The notes: a model not told the origin generated them from the sequence alone. DNA of 64,000 nt from Clostridium facile (GCF_014297275.1 NZ_JACOQK010000001.1:1674001-1738000); one strand, 5' to 3'; positions 1 through 8,830 are shown, numbered from the stretch's first letter. Program-made: numbers and translations.

Positions 1-1575
1 AGCATATTCCCCTGCGGCAACCGCCAACAATTCCAATAGGTTTACAAAAATATCCCAAATCCTTTGTTGTTCCTCTGCCTGCGGAATTTTTTCCTGTTCA
101 TAATAAGAGTTGATTTTTTGGGAGATTGTTTCGGGTATCTCCAGTAAATCCATTGCTTCCATCAGTGTGGAACCAATTTCAGCAGCTGTCGTACCTGCCT
201 GCTTTACCAATTCCACCGCTTTTACCAGTTGGAATCGGATAGTTTCGGCTATTTGCAAATCTTCCTGGTCAGAAGGAAGCTGATGTGCCTCATCCACAAA
301 TCCACGGGGATTCTGGACAAATTTGTTTTTTAGTTGGGAAGCTGTGATATTCCAGGTATACAGGTAGTTCTCAAAGATAGAAACCTGGGTAACATCAAAT
401 TTGGTATAACCGGATTTTAAAATTCCCACCATACTATGTAAATCCGATGCCGCCGCGGCCTGTAATAAAAATATGGCGCACTGCATAAAAGCGTAGTCTT
501 GAACCGAAACCGTTTCATCCATAAAATAAGGGATCTGATATTTTTTCAGGCTGCTTTCCAAAATATTGCGGTAATGTTCCATATCATGGGTAACCAAAGC
601 AATATCCCGAAAATGGTATCCTTCCTGAACCAGCTTCCAGATTTCAGATAAAATTTCGTCAATTTCACTGTATTCGTTTGATGCCAACAACACTTTTATA
701 CTACTGGAATTTTGTGGATACTCCTCTACTTGAGGGCGTAAGATATGACGCTGTAAAAATAACAGCTCCTGATTTTCCATTCGGCTTGTCAGATAGATTG
801 GTTTCTTAATCGAAACGCCTAATTTTGTTGCCATCCGTTTTAAGCTAGAGGCTGTCTGCCGGATGGTGTGAAATAAAGAACTATCCTCCTTTTCCCCATT
901 AAGCGCAATTGTAACATCCCCTTGTTCCAACATCAGAGAGAGCATGCGAAATTGTTGTTGAGAAAAACTGACAAATCCATACAAGAAAACATGGGTATTC
1001 TCAAAAAAACGGCTGCCTTTTGCCCGTTCCGTTGCCTGAGTAAGATCGTCCGATGGATCCCGGTAAGAGTTCCCCAACATAGCAGTATACGTGATATATA
1101 ATAAGGAAACATCCTGCATCTTCTGTTTTAATTTTCCATCAGGAATTTGGGAAGACGCCAATTCAAACTGTTCCGGTGTAATGGCAGAATTTTTAAATTC
1201 ATCCACTGTTTGCAGCATTAATCCAGAAAATCCGTCTTTTCCAATGGAATTCTGATAAATCTGTAAACCATCCTGTACTTCCCGCATTGCCAAATGCATC
1301 ATAACTGTTTTGGCGATATTGTCTGCATAGGTTCCAGCTAAGCCGCCCAACTGTTTAAAAATCGCATGGGACAACCTGCGGAAACTCAATACCTGGATAT
1401 TTTTTCGGAGGTGCGGTGGCAATCGGCGGTTGCATTCCCGTTCTGTGCGGAACGAAAATTGTTCTGGCACTAATACCATGATTTTTTTTGTACTGTGTTC
1501 TGACAAATCCGCCATCTGTTCCAGCATAACATGGAATTTTCCACTATGTTCTGGCCCTAATAGTAATTGTAGCAT
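1..1575 (-). CDS. addB: ATP-dependent helicase/nuclease subunit B (AddB), N-terminal part, cut by window edge
   Basis: AddB is the second subunit of the AddAB helicase-nuclease, which resects double-strand breaks for RecA-dependent repair in Firmicutes. The frame is open from an ATG at 1575 to the window edge and gives 525 residues, about half the usual length of roughly 1,150. I translated it from the bases. Residues 7-13 read GPEHSGK, a P-loop-like start, and residues 35-46 read LVPEQFSFRTER, the family's hallmark after the first strand. The C-terminal nuclease domain and its Fe-S cysteines lie outside the window. A ribosome-binding site GGAGGTGG sits just before the ATG. A promoter with a Fur-like palindrome lies directly upstream. 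addA would normally follow downstream, beyond base 1. The family call is secure; nothing can be said about the missing half. Confidence 0.9.
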   Translation of the reverse strand, partial: MLQLLLGPEHSGKFHVMLEQMADLSEHSTKKIMVLVPEQFSFRTERECNRRLPPHLRKNIQVLSFRRLSHAIFKQLGGLAGTYADNIAKTVMMHLAMREVQDGLQIYQNSIGKDGFSGLMLQTVDEFKNSAITPEQFELASSQIPDGKLKQKMQDVSLLYITYTAMLGNSYRDPSDDLTQATERAKGSRFFENTHVFLYGFVSFSQQQFRMLSLMLEQGDVTIALNGEKEDSSLFHTIRQTASSLKRMATKLGVSIKKPIYLTSRMENQELLFLQRHILRPQVEEYPQNSSSIKVLLASNEYSEIDEILSEIWKLVQEGYHFRDIALVTHDMEHYRNILESSLKKYQIPYFMDETVSVQDYAFMQCAIFLLQAAAASDLHSMVGILKSGYTKFDVTQVSIFENYLYTWNITASQLKNKFVQNPRGFVDEAHQLPSDQEDLQIAETIRFQLVKAVELVKQAGTTAAEIGSTLMEAMDLLEIPETISQKINSYYEQEKIPQAEEQQRIWDIFVNLLELLAVAAGEYA

Positions 1576-1600
1576 CTTTCCACCTCCACTTTACCTTATC

Positions 1601-1639
1601 AATGATAATCATTTTACAGGAAATCACGGTAAAGTGCAA
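1601..1639 (-). promoter_or_regulatory. addB promoter with Fur/PerR-like palindrome overlapping the -10
   Basis: On the minus strand TTGCAC (1634-1639) and TAAAAT (1611-1616) are separated by exactly 17 bases, a good sigma-A promoter. The 13-base perfect palindrome AATGATAATCATT (1601-1613) overlaps the -10 box and start site. It equals the core of the classical Fur box, but the outer bases of the 19-mer do not match. A repressor bound here would block transcription of addB. The identity of the regulator is inference. Confidence 0.55.
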
Positions 1640-1652
1640 GGTGCATAGCCTA

Positions 1653-2252
1653 TCATTCCATATTTTGCTTTAATTTTTCCCACCATTCCAACACAGCAAA
1701 CCGCACTTCGTATTTTGGGTCGCTGTTTACTACTTCCAGTTCCTGCTGGTTTAACACATCATCCATAGTTTCCTGTGGTTCCGCTGCTGGCACACAAAGG
1801 GGTGGATAAAGTACACACCACCAGTTGTGCCCTTCTCCATTTCCGATTACAATCCGTAGGGCATCATAATTTCCAGCTGGCAAAGTAATCGTATCGTATG
1901 TCCTTGTTTCAAACCACATATTTACCATATAAATTTGAACATCGTAGGAATAACCTTGTTTATGGATTTCATCCAGTGCAATCTCCCTGATTTCCGGTAA
2001 ATGCTGTGCTACCTGTTCCTCTGTCTGTTGTAAATCCCCTGTTGATTCAAACAAACCCTGGGTATCCTGTAAAATCCTATCACGCACCTTTAATTTTAAA
2101 TCTTGATCTTCCTGGCTGTCAGAATTGGCTAAAATATGTAGCCGAAATACAGACTGGGAAATCTCCCTACAATCTGCTTCAAAACCAACAAAGCTCCCCA
2201 CCATAATGGCTAAAATCAATCCGAACAATACCGCCACTTCTGCTTTTTTCAT
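1653..2252 (-). CDS. spoIIR: Stage II sporulation protein R (SpoIIR)
   Basis: SpoIIR is the forespore-made signal protein that crosses into the intermembrane space and triggers SpoIIGA to process pro-sigma-E in the mother cell. The 199-residue product has one N-terminal hydrophobic segment (about residues 6-24). It is followed by the conserved stretch with FRLHILANSD and by the aromatic block GHNWWCVLYPPLC, both typical of this family. Length is normal. The ATG at 2252 is preceded by GGAAAGGA. It stands alone between a terminator at 2311-2366 and addB. A sigma-F promoter would be expected, but I could not find a convincing one in the short upstream gap. Confidence 0.93.
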   Translation of the reverse strand: MKKAEVAVLFGLILAIMVGSFVGFEADCREISQSVFRLHILANSDSQEDQDLKLKVRDRILQDTQGLFESTGDLQQTEEQVAQHLPEIREIALDEIHKQGYSYDVQIYMVNMWFETRTYDTITLPAGNYDALRIVIGNGEGHNWWCVLYPPLCVPAAEPQETMDDVLNQQELEVVNSDPKYEVRFAVLEWWEKLKQNME

Positions 2253-2310
2253 GATAAAATACGTCCTTTCCGATTACAACTGTCTATTCTGCTTTTATGG
2301 GATATTCCAT

Positions 2311-2366
2311 AATAAAAACCCGTCCCACTGAACAACCTTCAGTATGGACGGGTTTTTATTTTTTAT
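2311..2366. terminator. Bidirectional hairpin terminator downstream of ispE
   Basis: A long inverted repeat has left arm AATAAAAACCCGTCC, a short imperfect inner stem and loop, and right arm GGACGGGTTTTTATT, followed by a T-run. It can end transcripts in either direction. On the minus strand it closes the lrp-aminotransferase-ispE operon. The roughly 220 bases between it and the ispE stop (2367-2586) are very AT-rich and hold no gene I can recognise. Confidence 0.8.
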
Positions 2367-2586
2367 ACAAATAAATCAATGCTATTTCATTTTATATTTC
2401 AATATAAAATGATTTTTTGATTTCATCATATTATTTTGCTATTTCATTCATATGACACAAACCATAAATTACTCTAGAAAAACAAGTTATCATAAATAGA
2501 TAATACTTATTTTTACCATTCCATTTTACTTGATATTGCCAACTGTTCCATTCAATAGATTGGAATCTAGTTAATATTAGATGAAT

Positions 2587-3441
2587 TTATTTTTTACAGG
2601 GCTTGCATACATACACCTGCTGATAAGTCTGGGAAAGGGAAACCGCACATTCTTTGGCATCTTCTTCTTGTTCAAAAATACCAAACACGGCGGAACCGCT
2701 TCCTGTCATCTGGGCGATATAAGCCCCATGCTGGTGCATTGTCTGGCGGATCTCCGCTATCTCCTGGAGCGGTACAGCATATTCCAACACATTGGCCATA
2801 GACCGGGATAATGTTTCTAAATCCTTTTCGTAAATAGCCTGAATTACCCCATTGGTTTTTGGGCGGATCATCTGTTGTTCTTCTAGCGCATCATATGCTT
2901 GGTATACTTCCACTGTACTTAATCCCTGTTCTGGCTTTGCCACAACAAACCAACAAGGGAACATATCCTGTAATTCCAGCAGGTTTTCTCCAATGCCAGT
3001 AACCAGCATAGTCCCTCCATGAAGGCAAAATGGAACATCCGCTCCCAATTTCAGCCCAATTTTATCCAATTGTTTGGTTGATAACGGGGTATGGTATAAC
3101 CGGTTCAAACCTTTTAACACAGCCGCCGCATCGGAACTTCCTCCTCCCATGCCTGCACCGTGGGGAATCCGTTTTTGCAGTGTGATTTTGACGCCTCCAT
3201 CCAGATGGGTCGCATGAAAAAATGCTTTTGCCGCCTTAACCGCAAGATTCTTTCCATTACAAGGAATATCCGGGCAATCGCATTCCAACGAAATTTCATT
3301 GGATTTTTCTAAGGTAATCTGGTCGTACAAATGGATGGTTTGCATTACCATTTCCAGCAAATGATATCCATCTTCACGCTGCCCGGTAATATCTAGGGAA
3401 AGGTTCAATTTTGCCGGGGCTTTTATTTTAATACAATTCAT
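2587..3441 (-). CDS. ispE: 4-diphosphocytidyl-2-C-methyl-D-erythritol kinase (IspE)
   Basis: IspE phosphorylates CDP-methylerythritol with ATP, the fourth step of the MEP route to isoprenoid precursors. The 284-residue product is a GHMP kinase. It starts with the substrate-binding APAKLNLSLDI, carries the glycine-rich ATP loop PHGAGMGGGSSDA near residues 93-105, and has the late GHMP motif MTGSGSAVFG. Length fits the family. Its ATG overlaps the stop of the aminotransferase gene by four bases (ATGA), so it is translationally coupled. ispD and ispF lie about 19 kb away in this window. Confidence 0.95.
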   Translation of the reverse strand: MNCIKIKAPAKLNLSLDITGQREDGYHLLEMVMQTIHLYDQITLEKSNEISLECDCPDIPCNGKNLAVKAAKAFFHATHLDGGVKITLQKRIPHGAGMGGGSSDAAAVLKGLNRLYHTPLSTKQLDKIGLKLGADVPFCLHGGTMLVTGIGENLLELQDMFPCWFVVAKPEQGLSTVEVYQAYDALEEQQMIRPKTNGVIQAIYEKDLETLSRSMANVLEYAVPLQEIAEIRQTMHQHGAYIAQMTGSGSAVFGIFEQEEDAKECAVSLSQTYQQVYVCKPCKK

Positions 3442-4622
3442 TTATTTTCCCCTTTGGTATGGCGTTTTACAAAGCGTTCCATCCGTTTCATTGCTTCCAT
3501 CAAATGGTTTACAGAATAACAGTAAGAAATACGGACAAATCCCTCCCCGCTGGCACCAAACGCAGTACCTGGAACCACTGCTACATGTTCTTCCTGTAAC
3601 AGGGTATTACAGAACTCGTCCGACGTCATACCAGTACAACTGATATTTGGGAATGCGTAAAATGCCCCTTTTGGTTCAAAACAGGAAAGTCCCATTTTCC
3701 GCAAAGCATCCACCAAATACCGGCGACGAGTGTCATATTCTGCGGCCATCTCTTCAATATCATGATCACATTCCTTTGTAGCGCAAACAGCAGCATATTG
3801 GCTGGTAGTAGGTGCGCACATAATGGCAAACTGATGTAATTTCAACATCTGTTTAATGATTTCTTTTGGCCCTGCGGCATAACCAAGACGCCATCCTGTC
3901 ATCGCATAGGTTTTGGAAAAACCATTGATGACAATAGTGCGTTCCCGCATCCCCTCAATGGAAGCAATTGAAACATGTTTGCCTCCATAAGTCAGTTCCG
4001 CATAGATTTCATCGGATAATACCATAATATTGGTATCCCGTAACACCTCCGCAATTGCCTCTAAATCCTCCCGGTGCATAATCCCACCTGTTGGATTATT
4101 TGGAAAAGGTAGTACCAAAAGCTTTGTTTTTTCTGTAATATGTGATTTCAACGCTTCTGGAGTCAAACGGAAATCATCTTTTTCACAAGTAGGGATTGGA
4201 ACAACTGTCCCCCCACTCACGGTCACAATTGGTGCGTAGGAAACAAAACAAGGTTCTACTACTAAAACTTCGTCCCCCGGTTCCACCATGGAACGGATAC
4301 ACATATCAATCCCTTCCGAGCCGCCAACGGTAATAAAGATTTCCTCCTGTGGGTCATATTGTAAAGAAAAACGGCGATCCAGATAGCTGCTAATTTCCTT
4401 TCTCAACTCAGATAAACCAGCATTGGAAGAATACCAGGTACGACCACGTTCTAAAGTGTGAATGCCAGCCTGACGAATTACCCAAGGGGTCTTAAAATCT
4501 GGCTCCCCTACCCCCAATGAGATAACATCTTCCATCTCATTGGCAATATCAAAAAATTTACGGATACCAGAAGGCGCCAGGGAAACTACCTTCTGAGATA
4601 AAATTTTACTATAGTCGATCAT
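3438..4622 (-). CDS. Class I/II pyridoxal-phosphate aminotransferase
   Basis: The 394-residue protein is a fold-type I aminotransferase of the aspartate aminotransferase superfamily. The PLP lysine is K237 in GFSKTYAMTGWR. PNNPTGG (about residues 174-180) and SDEIYAELTYGG supply the Asn and Asp/Tyr that hold the cofactor. The subgroup, with SLGVGEPDFKTP at the start, is commonly annotated as aspartate or aromatic aminotransferase. The exact amino donor cannot be read from sequence. It overlaps the upstream Lrp-type regulator and the downstream ispE by four bases each. The Lrp neighbour suggests that this aminotransferase is an amino-acid-responsive target. Confidence 0.9.
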   Translation of the reverse strand: MIDYSKILSQKVVSLAPSGIRKFFDIANEMEDVISLGVGEPDFKTPWVIRQAGIHTLERGRTWYSSNAGLSELRKEISSYLDRRFSLQYDPQEEIFITVGGSEGIDMCIRSMVEPGDEVLVVEPCFVSYAPIVTVSGGTVVPIPTCEKDDFRLTPEALKSHITEKTKLLVLPFPNNPTGGIMHREDLEAIAEVLRDTNIMVLSDEIYAELTYGGKHVSIASIEGMRERTIVINGFSKTYAMTGWRLGYAAGPKEIIKQMLKLHQFAIMCAPTTSQYAAVCATKECDHDIEEMAAEYDTRRRYLVDALRKMGLSCFEPKGAFYAFPNISCTGMTSDEFCNTLLQEEHVAVVPGTAFGASGEGFVRISYCYSVNHLMEAMKRMERFVKRHTKGENK

Positions 4623-5098
4623 AAAATGCCTTGGCCCCTCTCGTCGACGTCGGTGTCACAAGTGACAATGCCGCCCTCTTTATATCTAGTCAAAACAAAA
4701 TTGGTGCGTGTGGAAATAACAGAATCCAACGGCGCCAAACGGCTGGAAACAAAGATTGCGATATCACGGAAGGTTTTTCCTGTTACAATCACAGAGAGGT
4801 CATAACCACCAGAGATCAAATAAACGCTGTCCACTTCGTGGAATTTCATAATTGATTTTGCGATTTCATCAAAACCATGGGTAGATTTTGGAGTAACTTT
4901 TACTTCTATAAAAGCCATTACCAAATCCATATCCAATTTTTCATAATCCAACAATACTTTATATCCGCGGATAATTCCCCGTTTTGTATAATCTTCGATT
5001 TTCTGCTCCACTTCTTTTTCGGTAGTTCCCAGCATCACTGCCAGCTGCGCATTTGTAAAACGAGCATTTTGGGAAAGTAATGTTAATAATTTATCCAA
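4619..5098 (-). CDS. Lrp/AsnC-family transcriptional regulator
   Basis: A 159-residue regulator with an N-terminal winged helix (residues 1-45, with FTNAQLAVMLG followed by the recognition helix) and a C-terminal RAM/ACT-like effector domain that would bind an amino acid and drive oligomerisation. It starts at a TTG behind AAAGGAG; no ATG lies nearby in frame. It is the first gene of the lrp-aminotransferase-ispE operon. The promoter carries an inverted repeat between its boxes, which fits autoregulation, as is common in this family. The effector is unknown. Confidence 0.88.
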   Translation of the reverse strand: MDKLLTLLSQNARFTNAQLAVMLGTTEKEVEQKIEDYTKRGIIRGYKVLLDYEKLDMDLVMAFIEVKVTPKSTHGFDEIAKSIMKFHEVDSVYLISGGYDLSVIVTGKTFRDIAIFVSSRLAPLDSVISTRTNFVLTRYKEGGIVTCDTDVDERGQGIL

Positions 5099-5137
5099 TG
5101 AAACTCACTCCTTTATAAAATTCAATCAATTATCAAC

Positions 5138-5166
5138 ATTTTAGCATAAACCATTTGGTTTTGCAA
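5138..5166 (-). promoter_or_regulatory. Promoter of the lrp operon with internal inverted repeat
   Basis: On the minus strand TTGCAA (5161-5166) and TAAAAT (5138-5143) are 17 bases apart. The spacer holds AACCATTTGGTT (5149-5160), an inverted repeat with five-base arms, a plausible operator for the adjacent regulator. A second inverted repeat, TGCCGTT-TT-AACGGCA (5253-5268), lies in the same divergent gap and could serve either side. Confidence 0.55.
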
Positions 5167-5322
5167 AAAATCCAAAGCATGATATTTTCCTGTTAAACCT
5201 CTCATTGGTATCTGTTTTTTTGCAAAACAACCGCTTTTTCTGGTAAATTCCTTGCCGTTTTAACGGCATCCCAATAAAATATAGGATTTTATTCTTTGAA
5301 ATACTTCCTTTTTTGCTAAAAT

Positions 5323-5440
5323 ATTGTTATAATGAAGAATAGTTGTTTTATTTGCCCTTTTTGCTGGAATTTATGAGGGCAAAAACCAATAAAAGCTGCC
5401 AAACTGGCAGACTATGATTTGTAGATTGAAAGGTTGAAGT
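5323..5440 (+). promoter_or_regulatory. Extended -10 promoter and structured leader of the ACT/UPF0210 operon
   Basis: TGTTATAAT (5325-5333) is an extended -10 box; the -35 is weak. The roughly 100-base leader holds two hairpins: TTTGCCCT/AGGGCAAA (5351-5358 with 5376-5383) and CTGCCA-AAC-TGGCAG (5396-5410). Neither is followed by a proper U-tract, so they look more like structure or protein-binding elements than terminators. The first start codon lies at 5444 behind AAAGG. Confidence 0.45.
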
Positions 5441-5443
5441 AAC

Positions 5444-5713
5444 ATGAAAGCAGTTATTACAGTAATTGGTAAAGATATGGTTGGCCTGCTCACAAAAGTA
5501 AGTGGTGTTTGCGCAAACCATAACGCAAATGTATTGGAAGTAACACAATCTGTATTGCAGGATTTATTCGCAATGATTATGTTAGTAGATATCTCCAAAT
5601 TAGATGGGGATTTAACAGACCTTTCCAATGATATGAAAGACCTGGGAGAAAAAATCGGTGTTCAAATCCATGTTATGCATGAAGATATTTTTAATACCAT
5701 GCACAGAATTTAA
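5444..5713 (+). CDS. ACT domain-containing protein (UPF0237 family)
   Basis: The 89-residue product consists of a single ACT domain: MKAVITVIGKDMVGLL at the N-terminus is the first strand and ligand loop, followed by the VLEVTQSVLQDLFAM helix/strand pattern. ACT domains bind amino acids or other small ligands as dimers. It is regularly encoded just before the UPF0210 protein found here, 21 bases downstream, so the two probably act together. The pathway is not established, and I infer none. Confidence 0.9.
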   Translation: MKAVITVIGKDMVGLLTKVSGVCANHNANVLEVTQSVLQDLFAMIMLVDISKLDGDLTDLSNDMKDLGEKIGVQIHVMHEDIFNTMHRI

Positions 5714-5734
5714 TAAGGAAAGGATTTGCCGTTA

Positions 5735-7093
5735 ATGTTAAATACACATGATATTTTAGAAACAATTAATATGATACAAAACGAACACCTGGACATCCGT
5801 ACCGTTACAATGGGGATCAGTTTGTTAGATTGTATCGACCCTGATATTGAAAAAGCCTGCCAAAAAGTATATGACAAAATCCTGCGCTGTGCCCAGAACC
5901 TAGTACCAGTATGCCAGGAAATTGAAAATCAATACAGCATCCCAATCATTAATAAAAGGATTTCCGTTACACCAATCGCGATTATCTCTGCTGCGTGTAA
6001 AGAGCAAGACCCTGTAAAATTTGCTTTGACATTGGAAAAAGCAGCAAATGCTTGTAACGTTAATTTTATCGGTGGATATTCCGCATTGGTACAAAAAGGT
6101 TTTAGTGCTGGTGACAAGGAATTGATTGAATCCATTCCTAGGGCTTTAGCAGTTACAGACCATGTATGTTCTTCTGTCAATATTGGTTCCACCAAAACAG
6201 GTATTAATTTGGATGCCTGCGCTATGATGGGTAAAATCATCAAAAAAACAGCGGAAGAAACAGCTGACCGCGACTGTATTGGCGCCGCAAAACTGGTTGT
6301 ATTTTGTAACGCACCAGAGGATAACCCATTTATGGCAGGCGCGTTCCACGGCGTTGGGGAGCCGGATTGCATCATCAATGTTGGTGTATCTGGTCCAGGT
6401 GTAGTAAGGGCAGCGTTGGAAAAAGAAAAAGACGCAAACATCACTCAGATTGCGGATACCATTAAAAAAACTGCCTTTAAAATTACCCGTATGGGAATGT
6501 TGGTTGGTACCGAAGCTTCTAAACGTCTGGGGGTTCCATTTGGTATTGTTGACCTTTCACTGGCACCAACGCCTGAAGTAGGCGATTCTGTTGCACATAT
6601 TCTGGAAGAAATCGGATTAGAAAAATGTGGAACACACGGTACAACCGCTACTTTGGCAATGTTAAACGACGCAGTAAAAAAAGGTGGCGTAATGGCCTCT
6701 TCCCAAGTTGGTGGGTTATCTGGTGCGTTTATACCAGTGTCCGAAGATGCTGGTATGATTGACGCCGCACGTTGTGGCGCTTTAAGTATTGAAAAGCTAG
6801 AAGCGATGACAGCAGTTTGTTCTGTAGGTTTAGATATGATTGTTGTCCCAGGTGATACACCAGACGATACCCTCTCTGCAATTATTGCGGATGAAGCTGC
6901 AATAGGCATGGTAAACTTTAAAACCACAGCAGTGCGTTTGATTCCTGCAATTGGTAAAAAGGCTGGAGAAGAATTGAACTTTGGTGGTTTATTGGGTACT
7001 GGTCCAATTATGGAATTGAATACAAAATCTTCCAGTAAATTTATTTCTCGTGGCGGACAAATTCCAGCTCCTCTACAAAGTTTGAAAAACTAA
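5735..7093 (+). CDS. UPF0210 / PFL-family protein (DUF711)
   Basis: A protein of 452 residues of the DUF711 (UPF0210) family, which is structurally related to glycyl radical/pyruvate formate-lyase-like barrels but has no assigned reaction. Conserved stretches seen are FIGGYSALVQKG, AFHGVGEPDCIINVGVSGPG and the late GGQIPAPLQSL. I chose the ATG at 5735: the TTG at 5726 is only three bases from the AAGGAAAGG ribosome-binding site. It pairs with the preceding ACT gene, whose ligand probably modulates it. A strong terminator follows. Confidence 0.88.
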   Translation: MLNTHDILETINMIQNEHLDIRTVTMGISLLDCIDPDIEKACQKVYDKILRCAQNLVPVCQEIENQYSIPIINKRISVTPIAIISAACKEQDPVKFALTLEKAANACNVNFIGGYSALVQKGFSAGDKELIESIPRALAVTDHVCSSVNIGSTKTGINLDACAMMGKIIKKTAEETADRDCIGAAKLVVFCNAPEDNPFMAGAFHGVGEPDCIINVGVSGPGVVRAALEKEKDANITQIADTIKKTAFKITRMGMLVGTEASKRLGVPFGIVDLSLAPTPEVGDSVAHILEEIGLEKCGTHGTTATLAMLNDAVKKGGVMASSQVGGLSGAFIPVSEDAGMIDAARCGALSIEKLEAMTAVCSVGLDMIVVPGDTPDDTLSAIIADEAAIGMVNFKTTAVRLIPAIGKKAGEELNFGGLLGTGPIMELNTKSSSKFISRGGQIPAPLQSLKN

Positions 7094-7190
7094 CAAAATT
7101 TATTTACATATTATTCACACAAAACACAATTAATGCAAGATTAAACCCCACAACTTGCATTTTAGAATGAATTCACTAAAAATATGTACA

Positions 7191-7233
7191 AAACATGGCG
7201 GCCTTAAAATAAGTAGGCCGCCATGTTTTTATT
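7191..7233 (+). terminator. Rho-independent terminator after the UPF0210 gene
   Basis: A 14-base GC-rich stem, AAACATGGCGGCCT (7191-7204) with AGGCCGCCATGTTT (7215-7228), has a ten-base loop and a following T-run. It separates the ACT/UPF0210 operon from the ATPase operon. Confidence 0.92.
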
Positions 7234-7346
7234 GTTTTTGATGAAATTATTCCATAAAATAATATTATTTTATATTATTCCTATTTTTATATTGTGATAA
7301 TAAACAAAATATTATCAAACATTTAGTTTATTCATAATATTTGCTA

Positions 7347-7375
7347 TTGCAAATATTGCAATTTGGGTATACAAT
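7347..7375 (+). promoter_or_regulatory. Promoter of the V-type ATPase operon
   Basis: TTGCAA (7347-7352) and TACAAT (7370-7375) are 17 bases apart. The -35 region is part of TTGCAA-ATA-TTGCAA (7347-7361), a symmetric repeat that could be an operator. The first ribosome-binding site (GGAGGGG, 7414-7420) follows about 40 bases downstream of the expected start. Confidence 0.55.
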
Positions 7376-7424
7376 AAAGGAAATTATTCCTTACCTATTT
7401 TACAGGGTAGAACGGAGGGGTTTT

Positions 7425-7736
7425 ATGCAGGAGTTAATTAACCGGATTATTCAGATTAACCAAATTGCTGACCAGAAAGTAAAACAAGCGGAAAGCGAAC
7501 AGCAGAAAGCTTTCAACCATCTGGAAACAGAAAAAGTTGACGTGTCTGATGAAATCCAATCCAGAGCAACCAATCGTTTGGGTAACTTTGAAGACAGTGA
7601 AAAACGGAATGCGGAAGAATCAATTAAAAAAATTCGCCACCGTTACCACATGGAAAAACAAAGGTTACAAGAAATTTACGACCAAAACCACAAAAAGTGG
7701 GTTGACCAATTGGTTAACCAGGTATTACACAAATAA
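7425..7736 (+). CDS. V/A-type ATPase peripheral stalk subunit (H/G-like)
   Basis: A 103-residue, almost entirely charged helical protein (Gln/Lys/Glu-rich; MQELINRIIQINQIADQKV at the start). It is encoded first in the ATPase operon, where the small stalk partner of subunit E usually lies. Such subunits form a coiled coil with E that ties the catalytic head to subunit I. I chose the ATG at 7425 because GGAGGGG precedes it at good distance; an upstream in-frame start at 7341 would fall inside the promoter. Sequence similarity between these stalk subunits is low, so the call rests on composition and position. Confidence 0.75.
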   Translation: MQELINRIIQINQIADQKVKQAESEQQKAFNHLETEKVDVSDEIQSRATNRLGNFEDSEKRNAEESIKKIRHRYHMEKQRLQEIYDQNHKKWVDQLVNQVLHK

Positions 7737-7761
7737 CTGAGGTGGATAAGGAGTTGTCATT

Positions 7762-8814
7762 ATGCTGAACACGATGACCAATAAAGCAATTGTGACAAAG
7801 GCTCGTGCCATGTACGGCAAACGCATCACCTCAACTCAATACGACGAGATGATAAAATGCCGTTCAGTCAATGATCTTGCTACTTATTTGAAAAATGAAA
7901 CACATTTTCAAACAATTTTATTTGGAATCAATGAATCGAATATCCATCGTGGTCAATTAGAAAACCTATTAAGACGAGATGTGTTTGACCAGTACACAAA
8001 ATTGTACCATTTTACAACATCCTCTCATAATGATATGTTTCAATCCGTGATCATGGAAGAGGAGATAAAAGAAATCCTCCGTATGGTATTATTGTTAAAA
8101 GCAAAAAATCCACAAAGCTATATTTTGGATTTGCCAGCTTATTTGATTTCTAAAGCACATGTAGATTTAATGGAAATGGCAAAGGTAACTACCTACGATG
8201 AATTAATTCAAGTATTAGGGAATACCGAATATGCTGCTATTTTACGAAAATATCAGCCCAACGAAAACCATCCCACTATTAGTTATATTGCATGTGAACA
8301 CGCATTTTATGAATATTTTTTTGAAAAAACACGGCACATGATCCGACAAGTATATCGTAGCAATGAACAATATGAGCTACTACGCCTACTTGGTATCCGG
8401 ATTGATCTGTTAAACCTGACCAATATTTATCGTGCAAAAGCTCTGTTCCAAACATCTGAAAAAAATGCTTTGAAACGTGTTTTTCCTTTTTATCATAAAT
8501 TATCTGCTCAGAAAATACAGGAAATTGCAGCTTGTGATAGCAAAGAAGCTGTAGAACAAAAAATTTCGAACTGGTTCGGAAAAGTAGGACAGTATGGTAT
8601 TGAATGGGATTCAAATTCGTATATTGAAAAATTGACCGATCGTATCACCTATCATATATCACGACAATATATTCATACATCTACCCACTCATCCGCAGTA
8701 TTTTATGCTTTCCATACCCTAAGCCAACTAGAACTTACTAATGTAATCAACATCATTGAGGGGATCCGCTATCAAATCCCACAAGATGAAATTCAAAATT
8801 TGATTGTTCGGTAA
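7762..8814 (+). CDS. V/A-type ATPase subunit C
   Basis: Subunit C (NtpC/AtpC, the d-like subunit) sits on the membrane rotor ring and connects it with the central stalk (D/F). The 350-residue length, the start TNKAIVTKARAMYGKRIT and the overall alpha-helical layout match the family. In this operon it lies between the stalk gene and subunit I; in enterococcal operons C lies after E. AAGGAG precedes the ATG at 7762. Confidence 0.9.
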   Translation: MLNTMTNKAIVTKARAMYGKRITSTQYDEMIKCRSVNDLATYLKNETHFQTILFGINESNIHRGQLENLLRRDVFDQYTKLYHFTTSSHNDMFQSVIMEEEIKEILRMVLLLKAKNPQSYILDLPAYLISKAHVDLMEMAKVTTYDELIQVLGNTEYAAILRKYQPNENHPTISYIACEHAFYEYFFEKTRHMIRQVYRSNEQYELLRLLGIRIDLLNLTNIYRAKALFQTSEKNALKRVFPFYHKLSAQKIQEIAACDSKEAVEQKISNWFGKVGQYGIEWDSNSYIEKLTDRITYHISRQYIHTSTHSSAVFYAFHTLSQLELTNVINIIEGIRYQIPQDEIQNLIVR

Positions 8815-8830
8815 AGGAGGTGTATGAAGC

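Noticed and set aside
5726..5734. TTG start at 5726 for the UPF0210 gene
   Set aside because: Only three bases from the ribosome-binding site; the ATG at 5735 is at proper distance.
5929..6927. Long minus-strand frames antisense to the UPF0210 gene
   Set aside because: They mirror a well-supported coding gene and show no family pattern, so they are shadow frames.
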